From the NCBI GenBank assembly GCA_035325995.1, contig DAOKYU010000001.1, positions 248,001-312,000 on the forward strand: a DNA stretch of 64,000 nt, in the 5' to 3' direction. Every line of letters begins with the position of its first letter. Position 1 is the first letter of the stretch. Source of the stretch: Thermodesulfobacteriota bacterium (GTDB lineage Bacteria; Desulfobacterota_D; UBA1144; Nemesobacterales; UBA2774). The notes below the pieces were generated by a model that worked only from the letters and a program-made list of their open reading frames with translations, had not been told where the DNA came from and made no database searches. The translations under genes and the position numbers were made by a program. Below are positions 60,019 to 64,000 of this stretch, in pieces.

Positions 60019-61665
60019 CTATCGGTGCTGCAGCTTCTTCGCTATGTCCCGAAGGATGTATTTCTGAATCTTTCCCGTGGAGGTTTTCGGGAGCTCCATG
60101 AATATCACCGTCTTCGGGCACTTGAAATGGGCGAGCCTCTCGCGGCAGAAGCTTATTATGTCTTTCTCGCTCGTTTCCGGGGCGCCGGATTTCAGCGTGA
60201 CGAAGGCGCAGGGCGTCTCGCCCCAAGCCTCGTCGGGTTTGGCGACCACGGCGGCTTCGAGTATGTCCGGGTGCTGGTAGAGGACCGATTCCACTTCGAG
60301 CGTAGCGATATTCTCGCCGCCGGAGATTATTATGTCCTTCGAGCGGTCCTTTATTTCGATGTATCCGTCGGGATGCGTGACGCCGAGGTCGCCCGTGTGG
60401 AACCATCCGCCCCTGAACGCGTCTTCCGTTGCGCCGGGGTTCTTGAGGTATCCCTTCATGACGATGTTGCCCCTGAAAAATACCTCGCCGATGGTCTCAC
60501 CGTCCCAGGGGAGGGGCTCTACCGTTTCGGGGTCGCCCACCATGAGCCCTTCCTGGAGTGTGTAGCGCACACCCTGGCGGGCTTTCATCGCGGAGCGTTC
60601 ATGCGGGGGAAGGGCGTCCCATTCGTCGTGCCACTCGCATACGGCCGCGGGGCCGTAGGTTTCCGTGAGACCGTAGACGTGCGTTACGCGGAAGCCCATT
60701 CTCTCTATCCGTTCGAGAATGGCGGCGGGCGGTGCGGCGGCGGCCGTAAGGAAATTCACCTGATGGTCGATTCCCTCTTTCAGCTCCTTCGCGGCGTTGA
60801 TTATCATGTTCATGACTACGGGGGCGCCGCAGAGGTGGGTCGCGCCGTGTTTCTTTATGCCCTCGAATATATGCGCGGAATCGATCTTCCTCATGCAGAC
60901 CGACGTGCCCGCTATGGCGGCGAGGGACCACGTGAAGCACCAGCCGTTACAGTGGAACATGGGGAGGGTCCAAAGGTATACGGGCCTGCCGGTCATCCCC
61001 CAGTTGACGAGGTTCCCGACGGCGTTGAGGTAGGCCCCCCTGTGGTGGTAGACGACTCCCTTCGGGTTGCCTGTTGTGCCGGAAGTGTAGTTGAGCGATA
61101 TGGCGTCCCACTCGTCGCCGGGGCCTTGCCACGGAAACGACGGGTCGCCGGATTCGAGGAAGTCCTCGTATTCGGCTTCGCCGAGCCTTTCGCCGCCGGG
61201 GCCATACGGATCGTCGATGTCTATGACGACGGGCCTTCTCCCGAGCATGGCGAGCGCCTTTCTTATGACGGGGGCGAACTCGGTATCGGTAATCAGCGCC
61301 TTCGCTTCCCCGTGACCGAGGAGGAAGGCTATGGTCTCGGCGTCCTGCCTGATGTTGAGCGAGTTAAGCACCGCCCCGGTCATAGGCACGCCGAAGTGCG
61401 CCTCGTAGTGCGCGGGGATATTGGGGGCCATGAAGGCCACCGTGTCGCCTTTCCCTATCCCGATGCGCGAGAGCGCGGAGGCGAGCCTGACGCACCTTTC
61501 GTACGTCTCGCGCCACGTATAACGCGCCTCGCCGTGAACCACCGAAACGCGGCCGGGGAAGACCGCGGCCGCCCTTTCGATGAACGAGAGCGGCGAGAGC
61601 GGCTCGTAGTTAGCGGGATTTTTCTCGAGCCCGATGTCGTATTTTCTGCTGCCGGAGTCCGTCAT
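60019..61665 (-). CDS. Acyl-CoA synthetase (AMP-binding, fatty-acid CoA-ligase type)
   Basis: A 548-residue adenylating enzyme from ATG 61665. The AMP-binding motif is LNYTSGTTGNPKGVVYHHRG, followed by VYGLTETYGPAAVCEW, GEVFFRGNIVMKGYLKNP, WFHTGDLGVTHPDGYI and a final K-rich C-lid with KTSTGKIQKYILR. The pattern is that of the medium/long-chain fatty-acyl-CoA synthetase group with a GVYLNA-like proximal region. It activates carboxylates with ATP and CoA. It is divergent from rarA with a 93-base gap. Confidence 0.93.
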   Translation of the reverse strand: MTDSGSRKYDIGLEKNPANYEPLSPLSFIERAAAVFPGRVSVVHGEARYTWRETYERCVRLASALSRIGIGKGDTVAFMAPNIPAHYEAHFGVPMTGAVLNSLNIRQDAETIAFLLGHGEAKALITDTEFAPVIRKALAMLGRRPVVIDIDDPYGPGGERLGEAEYEDFLESGDPSFPWQGPGDEWDAISLNYTSGTTGNPKGVVYHHRGAYLNAVGNLVNWGMTGRPVYLWTLPMFHCNGWCFTWSLAAIAGTSVCMRKIDSAHIFEGIKKHGATHLCGAPVVMNMIINAAKELKEGIDHQVNFLTAAAAPPAAILERIERMGFRVTHVYGLTETYGPAAVCEWHDEWDALPPHERSAMKARQGVRYTLQEGLMVGDPETVEPLPWDGETIGEVFFRGNIVMKGYLKNPGATEDAFRGGWFHTGDLGVTHPDGYIEIKDRSKDIIISGGENIATLEVESVLYQHPDILEAAVVAKPDEAWGETPCAFVTLKSGAPETSEKDIISFCRERLAHFKCPKTVIFMELPKTSTGKIQKYILRDIAKKLQHR

Positions 61666-61758
61666 TTCGCGTCCGATTTTCCTCGGTATGTATATCTTAC
61701 AGTAATTCGGGGCGTCTTCGCTATTGATTTCTTTTCCCCCGCCCTCTACCCTTTCTCT

Positions 61759-63096
61759 ATGGCTAAAAAATTTACGGGCGGGGAGGGGGAGCAGCCGCTC
61801 TTCAAGCCCCCTCCGGGCTCTTCGCCGCTCGCCGAGAGGATGCGCCCCGGGACTTTCGAGGAGTTCACCGGGCAGAGGCACCTCGTCGGGGAGAGCGGGG
61901 TCATACGGAAGATGCTGGAGCGGCACAGCATACGCTCGATGATCCTCTGGGGCCCGCCGGGCTCGGGGAAGACTACGCTCGCGCGTCTTTTGGCGACGAG
62001 GCTAAACGCCGACTTCGTCCAGATAAACGCCATATCGTCCGGCGTCAAGGACCTCCGTGAGATCATAGACGCCGCCGAGAAGTCGCGCAGTATCGGCAGG
62101 CGGACGGTGCTGTTCATAGACGAGATACACCGCTTCAACAAGTCGCAGCAGGCTGCCCTCCTGAAAAGCGTCGAGAGCGGGACGCTCGTTCTTATAGGAG
62201 CGACGACGGAGAACCCGTCGTTCGAGGTGATATCGCCGCTCCTTTCGCGCTCGAGCGTGTACGTCCTCGAAGCACTGACGCGGGAGGACCTCGAAACGCT
62301 CCTCGACCGGGCGCTCGAAGAGGACGAGATAATAAAGGGGACGCTGGTAACGCCGGAGGCGAGGGAGGAGCTCGTCACGCAGAGCGGCGGGGACGCGCGC
62401 GTCATGCTGAATACGCTCGAGGTCGCGTACGACATAAGCGACTTCGGGGACGAAGGGGCCGAGATCACGCGGGACGTCGTGAGGGAGGCGTATCAGACCC
62501 ATCACTACAGGTACGACAGGGCGGGGGACGAGCACTATAACACCATCTCGGCGTTCATAAAGAGCGTCAGGGGGAGCGACCCGGACGCGGCCGTTTATTA
62601 CCTGGCCCGCATGCTGGAAGCCGGGGAGGACCCGAAGTTCATAGCGAGGAGGCTCATTGTGCTGGCCTCGGAGGACGTAGGGAACGCCGAGCCTTACGCG
62701 CTTACGCTGGCGACGGCGGCGTTCACGGCGGTGGATTACGTGGGCATGCCGGAGGCGAGCCTGATACTCGCGCAGGCGGCGACGTATCTTTCTAGCTGCC
62801 CGAAGAGTAACGCTTCGTACATGGCGATTCAAGGCGCGTTTTCGGAGGTGAGGAGAAGGCCCGGCGTCGCGATACCCATGCACCTCCGGAACGCCCCGAC
62901 GAAGCTGATGAAGGATATCGGGTACGGGAAGGACTACAAATATTCGCACGACGCGCCCGGCCATTTCGTGGAGCAGAATTTCCTCCCGGACGAGCTGAAG
63001 GACGCCGTGTTCTACGAGCCCACGGACATCGGGCGCGAGGCAGCCCTCAGAAAATACCTGGAAAGCAAGTGGAAGAAGCGCCGGGGCAGGGACTGA
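61759..63096 (+). CDS. rarA: RarA (MgsA), replication-associated recombination AAA ATPase
   Basis: A 445-residue protein from ATG 61759. The N-terminus PLAERMRPGTFEEFTGQRHL is the family start, then Walker A GPPGSGKTTLARLLA, Walker B VLFIDEIHRFNKSQQAALL, IGATTENPSFEV and the sensor region. The C-terminal tetramerisation domain contains FIKSVRGSDPDAAVYYLARM, DVGNAEPYALTLA and YLPDELKDAVFY-like FLPDELKDAVFYEP. RarA acts at stalled forks. The open frame upstream of the ATG is in the antisense of the ligase gene and is rejected. Confidence 0.95.
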   Translation: MAKKFTGGEGEQPLFKPPPGSSPLAERMRPGTFEEFTGQRHLVGESGVIRKMLERHSIRSMILWGPPGSGKTTLARLLATRLNADFVQINAISSGVKDLREIIDAAEKSRSIGRRTVLFIDEIHRFNKSQQAALLKSVESGTLVLIGATTENPSFEVISPLLSRSSVYVLEALTREDLETLLDRALEEDEIIKGTLVTPEAREELVTQSGGDARVMLNTLEVAYDISDFGDEGAEITRDVVREAYQTHHYRYDRAGDEHYNTISAFIKSVRGSDPDAAVYYLARMLEAGEDPKFIARRLIVLASEDVGNAEPYALTLATAAFTAVDYVGMPEASLILAQAATYLSSCPKSNASYMAIQGAFSEVRRRPGVAIPMHLRNAPTKLMKDIGYGKDYKYSHDAPGHFVEQNFLPDELKDAVFYEPTDIGREAALRKYLESKWKKRRGRD

Positions 63097-63103
63097 GGCC
63101 GGG

Positions 63104-63481
63104 TTATTTCCTTTCTATGAGCTCTATTTTGTAAGAATCCGGGTCTTCTATGAAGGCTATGACCGTGGTGCCGTGCTTCATCGGCCCGGGCGGGCGGACG
63201 ACCTTGCCGCCGCCGGCGGCTATTTTCTCGCACGCTGCGTATATGTCCTCGACCCCGAAGGCGACGTGGCCGTAGCCGGCGCCGAGGTCGTAGCCGGCGG
63301 TGTCCCAGTTGTGCGTCAGCTCGAGTATTTCGGGCTGGTCTTCCGTGCCGAGGAAGGCGAGGGTGAATTTCCCATCCGGATAGTCTTTCCTCCGGTTGAG
63401 CCTGAGCCCCATGACCTCGGTGTAAAATTTTATGGATTTGTCGAGATCGCCGACCCTTATCATGGTATGGAGAAAACGCAT
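63104..63481 (-). CDS. gloA: Lactoylglutathione lyase (glyoxalase I)
   Basis: A 125-residue VOC-fold enzyme. Metal ligands match the E. coli GloA pattern: H5, E54 (ILEL), H72 (YGHVAFG) and E120 (KIELIER), against H5/E56/H74/E122. FYTEVMGLRLNRRKDYPDGKF and NWDTAGYDLG are also family motifs. It isomerises the hemithioacetal of methylglyoxal and glutathione. Convergent with rarA, 7 bases apart. Confidence 0.93.
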   Translation of the reverse strand: MRFLHTMIRVGDLDKSIKFYTEVMGLRLNRRKDYPDGKFTLAFLGTEDQPEILELTHNWDTAGYDLGAGYGHVAFGVEDIYAACEKIAAGGGKVVRPPGPMKHGTTVIAFIEDPDSYKIELIERK

Positions 63482-63562
63482 CGGAGCCTCCCTTGCAAAA
63501 TCTTCAGCCGTTTAATTCAGAAGGTAGCACATCGTCCGGGCCAAGTCAAAGCCGGGAGCGGA

Positions 63563-64000
63563 TCAGTCGTCCAGCGGGAAGATAGTCTCGTTGGCGGCGA
63601 GTATCTTCGCCTCCATGGCGGCCAGCAGCGTCCCTTCGAGGTTTTTGATTTCGCACGACATCGCCACGAGCCCGCCATTCAGCTTGGGCTTGGCTTCGAG
63701 CTCGTCGATCGTCCATTCCATCGAGATGGTGTCGCCTATAAATACGGGGGCGGTGAATTTGATCGAGGCCTCGACTGTAGAAATGTCGGTATCGTTGAAG
63801 TATTTGCTGTATACACCGACAGCCAGGCTGAACGTGAGCGCGCCGTGGACTATCCTCTTCCCGAAACGGGCCTTTTCCATCGCCAGCGCGTTCGTATGAA
63901 GGGCGTTGTAGTCGTTAAAGAGCCCGGCCGCCTTTACGACGTGGGCTTCGGTGACCGTGATTCTCTCGGAAAACCTGTCTCCCTTTTTCAGCTCCCTGAA
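63563..64000 (-). CDS. MaoC-like hotdog-fold dehydratase (partial at the window end)
   Basis: The frame is open through the window edge for 145 residues; the 5' end is missing. The visible N-terminal side has KKGDRFSERITVTEAHVVK and FNDYNALHTNALAMEKARFGKRIVHGALTFSL. The pattern D-x-N-x-x-H followed by IVHG is the hydratase catalytic signature of MaoC enzymes. IKFTAPVFIGDTISM and the C-terminal strand complete the hotdog fold. It would hydrate enoyl-CoA. The ATG near 63880 is internal to the domain and is not the start. Confidence 0.85.
   Translation of the reverse strand, partial: FRELKKGDRFSERITVTEAHVVKAAGLFNDYNALHTNALAMEKARFGKRIVHGALTFSLAVGVYSKYFNDTDISTVEASIKFTAPVFIGDTISMEWTIDELEAKPKLNGGLVAMSCEIKNLEGTLLAAMEAKILAANETIFPLDD

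Noticed and set aside
60025..61758. Upstream extension of the rarA frame
   Set aside because: It is antisense to the acyl-CoA synthetase. The protein only looks like RarA from the ATG at 61759.

Overview
The window carries about 55 protein genes of a Gram-negative bacterium with GC-rich DNA. The Gram-negative call rests on several lipobox lipoproteins, a MepA-type murein endopeptidase and many Sec or Tat exported proteins. AGG is the dominant arginine codon and ATA is frequent. The gene content (cbb3 oxidase with fused CcoNO, futalosine-type menaquinone genes, an NtrC-type regulator, DUF2156, MgtE) and the short hairpin repeats between genes suggest an aerobic or microaerobic, uncultivated-type lineage near Desulfobacterota, Nitrospirota or Dadabacteria. 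I cannot place it further without a search. No rRNA, tRNA, CRISPR array, insertion sequence or prophage was seen.

Layout. 1-3.1 kb: the end of a TPR protein and a tandem pair of paralogous lipoproteins. 3.2-6.9 kb: an acetyltransferase and an NtrB/NtrC-type two-component pair. 7-14.3 kb, minus strand: ccoI-ccoS-ccoNO-ccoQ-ccoP-ccoG, mostly joined by ATGA overlaps, preceded by a near-consensus sigma-54 promoter, an upstream inverted repeat and a separate 30-residue membrane peptide gene with its own sigma-70 promoter. 14.4-20 kb, minus strand: small enzymes (two GNATs, MarC, a Tat-exported D-amino-acid-oxidase-like protein, a methyltransferase, a SpoIIAA-like protein) and two exported proteins of unknown function. 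20.4-24.7 kb: an HExxH lipoprotein, a P2-type cation ATPase and a double-UspA protein. 24.9-31.1 kb: ychF-pyrD, a repeat-rich spacer, argJ-recO and a long paralogue of the exported protein at 18.5 kb. 31.2-37 kb: mgtE and mqnP-ubiX-ubiD-mqnE. 37.3-39.5 kb: a Cys-rich exported mini-protein, a protein with the sequence landmarks of a proteasome-fold Ntn hydrolase, a small unknown and a DksA/TraR-type zinc finger. 39.7-41.7 kb: STAS, REC-PP2C phosphatase and anti-sigma kinase genes forming a partner-switching module. 41.8-54.6 kb: surface and cell-wall genes (FkbM methyltransferase, DUF2156, VanZ, beta-CASP nuclease, MepA, M23, S13 and class-C serine hydrolases), interrupted by an ArsR/SRPBCC/DUF899 block that appears partly acquired. 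54.7-64 kb: cation/proton antiporter, HdeD, Ycf46-type AAA, PQQ-type sugar dehydrogenase, acyl-CoA synthetase, RarA, GloA and a partial MaoC dehydratase.

How the parts may work together. The oxidase operon and the menaquinone genes describe a quinone-based respiratory chain ending in a high-affinity oxidase. The sigma-54 promoter in front of ccoI, with an NtrC-type activator encoded at the other end of the same cluster, suggests local sigma-54 control of the terminal oxidase. The most novel-looking items are that arrangement, the Ntn-hydrolase-like protein beside the Cys-rich exported peptide, the 30-residue peptide next to the oxidase operon, the two-member exported family at 18.5 and 29.7 kb, and the apparently leaderless ArsR gene with twin operators.
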